Virus record (IMG/VR): IMGVR_UViG_3300032288_002862
Span: 1 to 44,217 of that record
From: a virus
Reading direction: 5' to 3' (one strand)
Length of the DNA: 44,217 nucleotides
This document shows positions 16,986-24,136 of the stretch, piece after piece (positions within the stretch are counted from its first letter, which is position 1; every line of letters begins with the position of its first letter). The translations under genes and the position numbers were made by a program. A model generated the notes under the pieces. That model was not told where the DNA came from. It worked only from the letters and a program-made list of their open reading frames with translations, and did no database searches.

Positions 16986-18170
16986 TTAGTGAATTAATAG
17001 ATAGGTTCCTTTGACATCTCCGCGGCTTGCACTTACATCGCCGTCTCCAGGCCGAACGATAACATTATATTTGTTTTCTTCGTCTGATTTTGGAGTATCG
17101 AGCATTTCATCGTATGTAAGAACGCTTTCAACAGGAACATTGTATTTTGATGCCAAATCCTTCTTGAATGAATTAAGAGCATCTTCGTCCTTGAATTGAA
17201 TACGGTTCTTCTCGTCACGAACCGCTTTTCCGTTTTCGTCCTTCATAATATACTTGTCAAACATCGGTTTTGGTATTACCGTTGAATGCTTAGTTTTTTC
17301 GAAGTCTATTTGTTTTTCTTGATCTGGAGTGGCTCCCATAGAAAAGTTCATCTTAAAATTCTTTGGTTTATCACTTTGAGCAACACCTGCCATTTTTGTG
17401 TAAGCATAAAACTCAACGTCTGGAAAATTGCGAGCTATTTCAAAAGCTAGATTTAGATATTCTGGACTAAAGAAATCACCGGCGTCATGCCATCTAACTA
17501 ATATTTTCTTTTTCTTCTTCAGTGCTGATCCGGCCTTAGATTTCAACTCAGATTCAAATTGAGCCTTGAACCCTTGAGGATCGTTAATCAAATAGTTCAA
17601 TAAACGAGTTTGAGACATAGACACGTCTTTCCATTGAACATATCCACCTTTCATAGCATAACAATATATCTTACATTTTCCCGCTCCTGGACACGTATCA
17701 ACAACAATGAACTCGTCGGTCTTTTCGTTAACAGCCAGTCCTTTTAGCGCCGGAAGTCCAATATCAAAAAATATGGTATCTGGTCCTGCGCTCTTTGCCA
17801 TCTTGGCGTTTTGTTTAAGAATTTGAGATGGACGGGTTTTGATGGCGGCTTTTAACTTGTCTTGATCATAGGTTCTGCCAGCCTCGTTTTTAATTTCTAT
17901 GTTACTTCCGTGGATATATGGTAGATTATATTTGTCACCTTTTTCTTTGGTTTTATTTTTAATACGATCCATATATGCCTGCATTTCTTCTGGAGAAAGC
18001 GGTTTTGTTCTTGCGCCAAGAAAATCTCCGTCAGCTTCATCGACGGATCCCTTGACAAATTGATCAAGGGTCATCACAGAATCAGAACTTATTCCAGAAG
18101 GAAGCGTTTGTTCATACATCACTTCCAATATAGACTCTGATATGATCTTCTTTAGTTCTGATTTTTTCAT
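16986..18170 (-). CDS. GP88-like protein with N-terminal tag
   Basis: 394 residues. It opens with the tag MKKSELKKIISESILEVM. The body from ~85 matches what I know of the GP88 family, first named in mycobacteriophages: VVDTCPGAGKCKIYCYAMKG with Cys160, Cys166 and Cys170, an R-x2-N motif (RLLN), VRWHDAGDFFSPEYL with His228 and Asp229, and FYAYTKM at ~254-260. The C-x5-C-x3-C cluster suggests a metal or iron-sulfur site, and the family's biochemical role is not established. It is unusual for a conserved enzyme-like domain to carry the tag of this cluster; the tag may send it into the capsid. The C-terminal ~90 residues are charged and end near GDVSASRGDVKGTYLLIH. Confidence 0.7.
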   Translation of the reverse strand: MKKSELKKIISESILEVMYEQTLPSGISSDSVMTLDQFVKGSVDEADGDFLGARTKPLSPEEMQAYMDRIKNKTKEKGDKYNLPYIHGSNIEIKNEAGRTYDQDKLKAAIKTRPSQILKQNAKMAKSAGPDTIFFDIGLPALKGLAVNEKTDEFIVVDTCPGAGKCKIYCYAMKGGYVQWKDVSMSQTRLLNYLINDPQGFKAQFESELKSKAGSALKKKKKILVRWHDAGDFFSPEYLNLAFEIARNFPDVEFYAYTKMAGVAQSDKPKNFKMNFSMGATPDQEKQIDFEKTKHSTVIPKPMFDKYIMKDENGKAVRDEKNRIQFKDEDALNSFKKDLASKYNVPVESVLTYDEMLDTPKSDEENKYNVIVRPGDGDVSASRGDVKGTYLLIH

Positions 18171-18179
18171 AATTAGATA

Positions 18180-18704
18180 TTAATCCCAAGTATCCGTTGT
18201 ATAAACTATTCCAATTTCTGGATATATATGAATGTGTTTTGATCCAGATGCATCTATAGCTATTCTATAAAGTTTTTTTCCTTTTGTTTTTTGTTCCAGG
18301 CCTTGTGCTATAAAAGATTCCATTGAAAAATCATCAAAATATTTCCAATTATCCACGTCAAGTTCTTTACCTTTATATACAGCACGAGAAACTTTATCGT
18401 CGTCACCTATGGTGAAACTTGTTCCGTCCGGCCAATCATGATTAGTAACTTTTTCCGACAATATTTGTTCAACTATTTCTTTTATCAACATTTTTAGCTC
18501 TGATTTTTTCATAGTGTTTTCTTTAAGGTTAATTCTTCTGGCGTAATCTTCTGCTGCCTTAGTTGATGTGTCTATTATGTTCTTGATATATTGTTCTCTC
18601 TTTTTTGGGTCACGTTCTTTCAAGAATATATCATCATACGCAAGATCGTTCAAACTAGCTTCTAATTGACCGATTTTGAAAAGATATTTTGGTGAGTTGT
18701 CCAT
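18180..18704 (-). CDS. Protein with internal MKKSELK tag; alternative start at 18512
   Basis: From the ATG at 18704 it has 174 residues; this start follows the upstream stop by one base (TAATATG), which suits coupled translation. An in-frame upstream extension to 18833 only shadows the preceding gene. Residues 1-64 are a charged helical module. The tag MKKSELKMLIKEIVEQIL begins with an ATG at 18512 and is followed by L-S-E, a possible prohead protease site. The last ~85 residues (DWPDGTSFTIGDDDKVSRAVYKG to the end) look like a small beta domain. Initiation at 18512 would give 110 residues, though its upstream TTAAAGAAAACACT is a weak ribosome-binding site. One fused protein or two products are both possible. 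Confidence 0.55.
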   Translation of the reverse strand: MDNSPKYLFKIGQLEASLNDLAYDDIFLKERDPKKREQYIKNIIDTSTKAAEDYARRINLKENTMKKSELKMLIKEIVEQILSEKVTNHDWPDGTSFTIGDDDKVSRAVYKGKELDVDNWKYFDDFSMESFIAQGLEQKTKGKKLYRIAIDASGSKHIHIYPEIGIVYTTDTWD

Positions 18705-18705
18705 A

Positions 18706-20349
18706 TTACCACTTTCTGCAACTCCAGTAGCGTGCTTTCCACCTTGGACCAGGATTTTTGCAATTATGTCTTGCTCTAAAACTCTTGCGACGTTTTGGAT
18801 TGCTCTTCTTAATGCGCATCTTCTTGTCTCCAAAATTAACTTTTACAACCTTGCCGTTTGGTTTTCTGACATATACCTTGAATTTCTTAACGTCGCCCCT
18901 CATTGGCTTTCCAAGTTTTACTTTGCGACCGCGATATTCCGCTTCTTTAATCACATCTGCTTCATACATCTGGTCTCCATATACTTCATAAAATGAATCT
19001 CCTTCGCAAGTGTGCTCTCCACCTTCTGGGACCAATTTCCAGTTTGTCTTGCGATAACATTCTTCATAAACTTCGTCGGTACCTTCTTGCATAGCAGCTT
19101 CATAACATTCCCAGCACTCATCTTGCATCTGGTTCTGTTCGTTGTACATCTCTTCTACCATTTCTTTAATTATATTCTTTAGTTGTTCTTCTTTCATAAG
19201 TGTTTCCTCATTCTTTTTTCTGCCTTGGCAATGTGCTCTTTGACTAAATCCTTTTGGATGGCTGCAATCAATGCTACGCTTATATTTTTTACTCCATTTT
19301 TCATCAAGTTGTATAACGCCTTCCGACTTAGTTCCCCAATTCTTTGCTCCTTTTTTACGGCATTTTACCAATGCACCACTGGCATATGCACTTGGCCATA
19401 CCTTATAACGAGCCTTAACTTTGTAATAACAAGCGTCTTTTTTCTTTTTTCTTTTTTTACGTTTTTTCTTTTTCTTGCGTTCGTCCAAAATTATCTCGTA
19501 CATCAAATTTTCATCCAATTCATCTTCTTCGTAAATTGTGTCGCCGCAATAAGGACATTTTTCTTCTACAATCTCTTGTTCTCCTTTAATTGCATCTAAC
19601 AACGCACGAGCTACAACACGATCCTTTTCTTTTTCATCGTCGTTTAGCTGGTCATACTCCAAATTCATCAGTTTGCTTCTTTGTTGTATCTTGCTATTCA
19701 ATTTACCAGATTGACGTAGTTTTTCAGTATCATCAAACTGATCTGGATTTTCAACAAACTTTTTTGCTGTAACATTCCATCCTTTGTGAACCTCATTAGC
19801 AATTTCTTCAATGTCAGTAACACCCATATCAATTGCTTTTTTGGCGTATGTTGCAGACATTATATTGGCTTGCCAACCAAAATTATTACCCGGTTCACTG
19901 AGAACATATTTATACTTTTGATGCAATGCTTCATCGCTAATGGTTGCCAATTGTTCAATAGACAAATTGGAAGATTCTGTTATAGATTCTTCCGTTTTCT
20001 TTTTACAACTGTCTGGTGCACCAGCAGGTACACCTTGTACTCTAGTATACCCTTGCCAGCATTTTAATTCATCCATCTGATCAGATTCTGTTCTTACATT
20101 CTTTGCTTTTCCGCTGCGGTCTGGATCTGGATCTTCTCGACGTTTTCTGCGAGCGGCAGTGGCTCTTGCTTTTTTTCCCATGCCTTGAGCCGACTTTAAT
20201 GGACGACACTTTGGTTTTCCTTCACTTGGCTTTTCTCTGGCACACTTACCACGTATTTTACCGTCTGGTCCAAATCGTACCCACTTTTCTTTAAACCAGT
20301 TGTGTAGGTTTTCGTCTAAGTCTAGAATCTGTTTTTCGAAAGAGTCCAT
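18706..20349 (-). CDS. Multi-module basic phage protein, possible head-core polyprotein
   Basis: 547 residues made of small modules that I recall as separate phage proteins. Residues ~15-90 carry WFKEKWVRFGPDGKIRGKCA and a GKAKNVRT end, like the DUF6321 type of cyanophages (name recalled, not checked). There is a CPYCGDTIYEEDE knuckle at ~265 and a Lys/Arg run at ~290, followed by CYYKVKARYKVWPSAYASGA. Next comes KWSKKYKRSIDCSHPKGFSQ at ~350, then a tag MKEEQLKNIIKEMVEEMY starting at residue 385. A Cys/Glu segment follows, and then a basic end with KSFRARHNC and ARYWSCRKW. The internal ATG at 19197 has a GAGGAA site 9 nt upstream, so a separate 163-residue product is possible. The abundant Cys, His, Lys and Arg suggest nucleic-acid or zinc binding. 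Confidence 0.65.
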   Translation of the reverse strand: MDSFEKQILDLDENLHNWFKEKWVRFGPDGKIRGKCAREKPSEGKPKCRPLKSAQGMGKKARATAARRKRREDPDPDRSGKAKNVRTESDQMDELKCWQGYTRVQGVPAGAPDSCKKKTEESITESSNLSIEQLATISDEALHQKYKYVLSEPGNNFGWQANIMSATYAKKAIDMGVTDIEEIANEVHKGWNVTAKKFVENPDQFDDTEKLRQSGKLNSKIQQRSKLMNLEYDQLNDDEKEKDRVVARALLDAIKGEQEIVEEKCPYCGDTIYEEDELDENLMYEIILDERKKKKKRKKRKKKKDACYYKVKARYKVWPSAYASGALVKCRKKGAKNWGTKSEGVIQLDEKWSKKYKRSIDCSHPKGFSQRAHCQGRKKNEETLMKEEQLKNIIKEMVEEMYNEQNQMQDECWECYEAAMQEGTDEVYEECYRKTNWKLVPEGGEHTCEGDSFYEVYGDQMYEADVIKEAEYRGRKVKLGKPMRGDVKKFKVYVRKPNGKVVKVNFGDKKMRIKKSNPKRRKSFRARHNCKNPGPRWKARYWSCRKW

Positions 20350-20360
20350 TTTAAGATATA

Positions 20361-20368
20361 TATAAATA
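20361..20368 (-). promoter_or_regulatory. TATTTATA box before the 547-aa gene
   Basis: The octamer on the coding strand lies 11 nt before the ATG at 20349, downstream of the tail-tube terminator, as expected for a separate transcription unit. Confidence 0.4.
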
Positions 20369-20391
20369 TAGTCTTAACATATAAAAAAATA

Positions 20392-20419
20392 AAAAATCCC
20401 CTCGGTTGAGGGGATTTTT
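20392..20419 (-). terminator. Rho-independent terminator after the tail-tube gene
   Basis: A perfect 12-bp stem (AAAAATCCCCTC / GAGGGGATTTTT) with a 4-nt loop, followed on the minus strand by a T-rich run. It lies 26 nt after the tail-tube stop. The A-run on the other side means it could also work in the opposite direction. Confidence 0.9.
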
Positions 20420-20445
20420 ATTAGAAGAGAAAAACAATATAATTC

Positions 20446-20943
20446 TTAGTATTCCAACACACAATAATCCATAGACAGTGTGATGCTGACCATCAACGGA
20501 TCTCCACCATTGGCCCAATCAAGAGCCGTGGTGTTGAAGTCGACCTGGTTTGGAAACGCTCCATATAAAGACCATCTTTCAACCTTGTCACCAACAGGTC
20601 CAAGAACGTCGATCTGAACAGTTTTCTTATAAAAGTCAGCGTATCCGTTACGACCGGTGACTGATTCGTGAGCTAGACGAACCCATTCCATTGCGGCTTG
20701 TGCAGCCGAAGGAACGATTGGGTCGTATAGCTGAATGGTGATGTCCTGCCATTCGCTCTTACCCTTGAGCTTGCGCTTCAAGTTGATATGGTCAAGAGTG
20801 ATTGGATTGTTGTTGATGTTCGGACGGCCAGCGGCCTTGATAAGATAAGCCGGAATACCGTCAATGTTTAGAATGAAGCGGTTGGCTACCTTTGGTTCGA
20901 ACGCCGTAAAAAATATTTCGTTTGATGCGAGTAGTTCTGCCAT
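20446..20943 (-). CDS. Tail tube protein (T4 gp19 type)
   Basis: 165 residues, the usual size of the T4 gp19 family (163 in T4). The pattern fits: an N-terminal region with ANRFILNIDGIPAYLIKAAGRP, a central KLKGKSEWQDITIQLYDPI strand pair, then an ERWSLYGAFPNQVDF segment and a C-terminal PLMVSITLSMDYCVLEY strand. Hexamers of this protein stack to form the inner tube of the contractile tail. The gene has its own upstream TATTTATA box and a strong terminator downstream, so it forms an independent unit, fitting the high amounts needed. Its codons look less AT-rich than those of many neighbours. Confidence 0.9.
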   Translation of the reverse strand: MAELLASNEIFFTAFEPKVANRFILNIDGIPAYLIKAAGRPNINNNPITLDHINLKRKLKGKSEWQDITIQLYDPIVPSAAQAAMEWVRLAHESVTGRNGYADFYKKTVQIDVLGPVGDKVERWSLYGAFPNQVDFNTTALDWANGGDPLMVSITLSMDYCVLEY

Positions 20944-20974
20944 AGTTGTGTTAGGTTGATTGTTTTTCTCTAGT

Positions 20975-20982
20975 TATAAATA
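20975..20982 (-). promoter_or_regulatory. TATTTATA box before the tail-tube gene
   Basis: The octamer on the coding strand ends 31 nt before the ATG at 20943. A 15-nt block around it (20973-20987) is identical to the block before the 24965 gene. The 179-nt gap up to 21122 is a divergent region that also holds the plus-strand promoter. Confidence 0.45.
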
Positions 20983-21060
20983 TACAGAAAAGTATAAAAA
21001 TGAACAAAATATATTCAAATATTTGATAGTTTTTATAAGACCAAATAACTGTGATTTACT

Positions 21061-21089
21061 TTGACTTTTCATCTTTCCTATACAATAAT
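21061..21089 (+). promoter_or_regulatory. Sigma70-like promoter of the plus-strand pair
   Basis: TTGACT (21061-21066), a 17-nt spacer and AATAAT (21084-21089), 33 nt before the ATG at 21123. The -10 box is a weak match. Alternative -10 choices such as TACAAT would have a spacer that is too short. Confidence 0.4.
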
Positions 21090-21122
21090 AAGTATAGAAA
21101 AATTAGAAAAAAATAACATTTT

Positions 21123-21410
21123 ATGAAGACGCCGCTTGCTACATACAACATGGAAACAAATGAATCCAATTGTGGAGATTATAAAAACGTTATATGGGCC
21201 GCAATTCTTGATCGTAGATACAAATGTGAAATTCAACGTATAGAACCATATAAAGGAGAGCTTCTTGTTTTTGATAGTCAAGAAAATGACAAACTGGTGC
21301 ACGAGTTGAAATTGCCTATATCATATAACGCACAGTTCGGGCCAGACATTGTTGATGTGGCGGAATGGCAAGACATCATCATTCAAGCCATCGATAGTAA
21401 AAACAAATAG
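21123..21410 (+). CDS. Unrecognised small protein on the opposite strand
   Basis: 95 residues, first of only two plus-strand genes in the window. The sequence looks like a real folded domain: NVIWAAILDRRYKCEIQRI, PYKGELLVFDS, then LPISYNAQFGPDIVDVAEWQDIIIQAID. I have an impression of similar small hypothetical proteins in phages and bacteria but cannot name the family. The ATG at 21123 has only an A-rich upstream region as ribosome-binding site. The second gene starts 4 nt after its stop, so they form an operon. A regulatory or early host-takeover role is possible but not shown. Confidence 0.65.
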   Translation: MKTPLATYNMETNESNCGDYKNVIWAAILDRRYKCEIQRIEPYKGELLVFDSQENDKLVHELKLPISYNAQFGPDIVDVAEWQDIIIQAIDSKNK

Positions 21411-21414
21411 CAAT

Positions 21415-21846
21415 ATGAAACTTAGATTCATGCATGGCGAAAGTTATGTCACATATTGTGGCAAAGGCGAATATGTGATCGATACAAGCAAGTTTCCTGA
21501 ACTTGACGGTAAGAGTGAAGAAGAAGTTGTAAAATGGTTATATGAAAATCAAGAAAGCGTCGCGGTCAACACCGAATATACAGACGACGATCCAAACAAG
21601 CATGTATATAATAATTACGACGTTACATACGAAATTGTTCCGTTGGAAAAGGGAGACGCCGAAACCGCTACTTTATATGATTATACCAGCGACTCGTCTG
21701 TGATTTGGGACAAGATAAAAAACGAAGAAGATTATTTTCGATTCATGTACGACATTGATAAGCGAAAAATGAGTTCGGAAGAATTGCTTGACGAAATTAA
21801 GAAAAACGAAGAAGAACGAATCAAAAACGGACTTTATAACATTTAG
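21415..21846 (+). CDS. Unrecognised acidic small protein on the opposite strand
   Basis: 143 residues starting MKLRFMHGESYVTYCGKGEY at the ATG at 21415. A longer in-frame reading from 21349 would overlap the previous gene by 62 nt and has no supporting start signal, so I reject it. The protein is acidic, with Asp- and Glu-rich stretches (YTDDDPNKHVYNNYDV) and a charged C-terminal helix (SSEELLDEIKKNEEERIKN). No known motif is visible. Its TAG overlaps the TAA of the convergent gene at 21843 within TTAG, so the two transcripts share their ends. No terminator hairpin is seen there. Confidence 0.65.
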   Translation: MKLRFMHGESYVTYCGKGEYVIDTSKFPELDGKSEEEVVKWLYENQESVAVNTEYTDDDPNKHVYNNYDVTYEIVPLEKGDAETATLYDYTSDSSVIWDKIKNEEDYFRFMYDIDKRKMSSEELLDEIKKNEEERIKNGLYNI

Positions 21847-22532
21847 AGCTTCTCAATAAAAACTTCCAGATGATCTTTGCATATTCCCACATAAGGATTT
21901 TTGTTGGACTTCGGTAATCCTTTCTTGGAACTATATTCGCACTGCGTCCTGCGACCAGCGTGCATGTTTTTCTGTAATGCTTTTGCGTATTCGTCAAATG
22001 GCGAAAGAGTCCAACCGCCCTTCTGCTTCAGCACACCAGACGGTCCGAGATAGCAGGTCAAATGATGCCAAATATTTCCTTTGTACTCAAAGATTCTGGG
22101 TGAAGGCTTTTGGACCAACACCCACTTGGGCTTATCTCCGTGATTTGTTTCCCAGTCAAGGTGGTGCTCTTCCAACTTTGTGTCATATTCAGGGTCTTCA
22201 TATTCAGGATGTTTCTTCTGATGAAAATACCATTCTTTGGTAGGAATGCTCCAATGCTTTCCTGTGCTGGAAAAATATTCGTGCTCAGGATGATTTTCAT
22301 CAATGACGTTTCCTTTAACGTCTTTCAAGTAAATAAACTTGGTGCCGATTGACCAAGGATAGTTTGTCCACAATCCGCCGCTGAGAAGAAAAAACTCATA
22401 ATGCGGCCAAACAAACGCATAAAAGCCGCGCTTGGCGGGAGGAGAATGATAGCCGTCATCGTTTGGATCATACCCCCTTTGGTTGACTGAACTCAGTCCG
22501 CCAAATCGAGCAAACTTGATATTCTTTAGCAT
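21843..22532 (-). CDS. Unrecognised phage protein rich in aromatic residues
   Basis: 229 residues, rich in Trp, Tyr, His and Pro. It opens with KFARFGGLSSVNQRGYDP and then FHSPPAKRG-like spacing (YHSPPAKRGFYAFVWPHYEFF). That opening is reminiscent of hypothetical proteins in other large phages; I cannot name the family. Several His/Glu/Asp-rich stretches (ENHPEHEYF, HHLDWETNHGD) could bind metal. Two cysteines (CEYSSKKGLPK and GIC) near the C-terminus could form a site. The gene has its own sigma70-type promoter whose predicted start coincides with the ATG. It is convergent with the plus-strand pair, with overlapping stop codons. It is probably non-structural and expressed early by the host polymerase. 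Confidence 0.65.
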   Translation of the reverse strand: MLKNIKFARFGGLSSVNQRGYDPNDDGYHSPPAKRGFYAFVWPHYEFFLLSGGLWTNYPWSIGTKFIYLKDVKGNVIDENHPEHEYFSSTGKHWSIPTKEWYFHQKKHPEYEDPEYDTKLEEHHLDWETNHGDKPKWVLVQKPSPRIFEYKGNIWHHLTCYLGPSGVLKQKGGWTLSPFDEYAKALQKNMHAGRRTQCEYSSKKGLPKSNKNPYVGICKDHLEVFIEKL

Positions 22533-22538
22533 ACGGAC

Positions 22539-22566
22539 ATATTATCACGATGATATATTATGTCAA
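22539..22566 (-). promoter_or_regulatory. Consensus sigma70 promoter, leaderless geometry, for the 22532 gene
   Basis: On the minus strand TTGACA (22566-22561), a 16-nt spacer, TAATAT (22544-22539), 6 nt, then ATG at 22532. Transcription starting 7 nt after the -10 box would begin at the A of the start codon. The geometry is identical to that before the polymerase gene. Confidence 0.6.
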
Positions 22567-22573
22567 GATGTTT

Positions 22574-24136
22574 TTATTTGTTCTTTATTTGTGCCAAGAC
22601 CATTTTTTTGACAATTTCTGAAATTTTCTTTTTGAACTTTTCTTCTGGTTCGTTTGGACTCGCAGAACCATCCGCAAAATCTCCAGGACCATAAATGTAA
22701 AGATCAGAAGGAATCTTTCCCGCCAATTGATTTTTTACAGCGTCTGTATTAACTTTTGAATCGTCATAAAAATGAATTTCTTCTGGTGGAACGTCTTTAC
22801 CAGAAATAAATTTGTTTTCTATTTCTTTTCCTTTATTTTTTCCGCTAACACCAACAACGCCAGAGTTTGGCGCAGCTCCTTGAGCAGACAAAAATTGTTT
22901 AATGTCTTTTTCGTTCGTTACAGATATTTTAGATCCATCTAACCCAATAGCATCTCCACTACCCTGTCTAGCTGTCATGACCGCTGTTTTTGCCCCCGCC
23001 GCATTTAAGATTTTTAATTTATTTATTGTTTGTTTGATTGGTTTTGTTGTATCAATTTTTATACTTGAAGACGGAGTAAAATCTAATAGAGCGAACTGTC
23101 CTTTATCTGGAACTTTTGGAAGCGCACCGTCCGATTTATACACTATGTGTTTGATGTTTGGATTGTTTTGTATCTTTGCCAAACCAGAAGAATCTAAATA
23201 AAACATAGCACCGTTTATGTTCGGTACCATTACAATAGCATCTTTTTCATTACTGTTCATTAAATGTTTTTCTAGCCCATTAGATTTTATCCATTGCCTG
23301 GCTGAATTTATATCTTTGTGAGCAGGCATTCCATCCATATACATCATGATTCCGCTTGGGTTTTTTGTTATTCCCAAAGTGTCATCAAAATCAAAAACGT
23401 GAACTTGATCTTTTGGAGATGTATCTTCTCTCAAAGTTTCTTTAACGCTCATCTTATCGTCGTAAATGGTTGCTATAGTATCTTTTAGTTTATCCAACTT
23501 GCCCTTTGCTCTTAGTATCTTGAATACAATATTTTCTTCACTTAGTTCGCCGCCCTTATCTAATCCTGCTTGGCGAAACTTGTATATCTTGTCAAGTAAA
23601 TCTTTTAGCGGCTTTTCGCTGTCTGCATCCATCAAGTCATCTATCTTCTTTGAGTACTCTTTATACTTCTTTTTTATAAGAGCCTTATTGAAATTTGGAC
23701 TTTCTTTCTTTGGTTCTTTTATCCATTCGTTTCGTAGAACACTATACTCAGAAGCTGATACAGCTTCGTGAGCAACATCTTGAACATATAATTCAACATC
23801 AAAGTTTTTCATCACAATGTCGTGCTTGCTATTCCAACCCGTTTTAATCGCATCAAACATAGCCTGTGCATCTTCTTTGCTCATATCAAGTTTGGAAAAA
23901 TCGGTTGATATATGCATATCAATATCTGAATATGGCGTCCAATTATAATTGGTAATAGAACCAATAAGAAGTATGTCATCAATTTTGATGTTTATATCTT
24001 GGTTCTTTTTTAGATCCTGCACAAAGTCCATGGCAATCTTGATAAGTGATTTTCGCACTTCATCATCAAGTCTAGCGCCATCTTCATTGATGTTCCATAT
24101 AGGAGCAAGTTTGTCGTTGTATAATGGGTAGTTCAT
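22574..24136 (-). CDS. Nucleotidyltransferase-HAD phosphatase fusion
   Basis: 520 residues with two catalytic domains. Residues ~1-125 are a polymerase-beta-type nucleotidyltransferase: LLIGSITNYNWTPYSDIDMHI gives the G-S turn (59-60) and metal ligands D71 and D73, and DVELYVQD supplies the third acidic position (D113 or E115). Residues ~126-230 are a helical linker. Residues ~245-490 are a HAD phosphatase: nucleophile motif VFDFDDTL with D249 and D251, motif II VMTARQ with T388, a Lys near 435-437, and motif III HFYDDSKVN with D458 and D459. The C-terminal helix KKKISEIVKKMVLAQ resembles the MKKSELK tags. The pairing suggests nucleic-acid end processing or nucleotide modification. The ATG at 24136 overlaps the upstream stop by 4 nt. 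Confidence 0.75.
   Translation of the reverse strand: MNYPLYNDKLAPIWNINEDGARLDDEVRKSLIKIAMDFVQDLKKNQDINIKIDDILLIGSITNYNWTPYSDIDMHISTDFSKLDMSKEDAQAMFDAIKTGWNSKHDIVMKNFDVELYVQDVAHEAVSASEYSVLRNEWIKEPKKESPNFNKALIKKKYKEYSKKIDDLMDADSEKPLKDLLDKIYKFRQAGLDKGGELSEENIVFKILRAKGKLDKLKDTIATIYDDKMSVKETLREDTSPKDQVHVFDFDDTLGITKNPSGIMMYMDGMPAHKDINSARQWIKSNGLEKHLMNSNEKDAIVMVPNINGAMFYLDSSGLAKIQNNPNIKHIVYKSDGALPKVPDKGQFALLDFTPSSSIKIDTTKPIKQTINKLKILNAAGAKTAVMTARQGSGDAIGLDGSKISVTNEKDIKQFLSAQGAAPNSGVVGVSGKNKGKEIENKFISGKDVPPEEIHFYDDSKVNTDAVKNQLAGKIPSDLYIYGPGDFADGSASPNEPEEKFKKKISEIVKKMVLAQIKNK

Noticed and set aside
18705-18833. An extended N-terminus of the 18180 gene beginning METRRCAL
   Set aside because: This part overlaps the well-supported C-terminal module of the 547-residue gene in another frame; the ATG at 18704 right after the stop is a better start.
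21349-21414. A longer N-terminus for the second plus-strand gene
   Set aside because: It overlaps the first gene's conserved-looking end and would need a start without any signal; MKLRF at 21415 fits the operon spacing.
21123-21846. Toxin-antitoxin pair
   Set aside because: Two small cotranscribed genes fit the size, but neither has a recognisable toxin fold or antitoxin DNA-binding domain.
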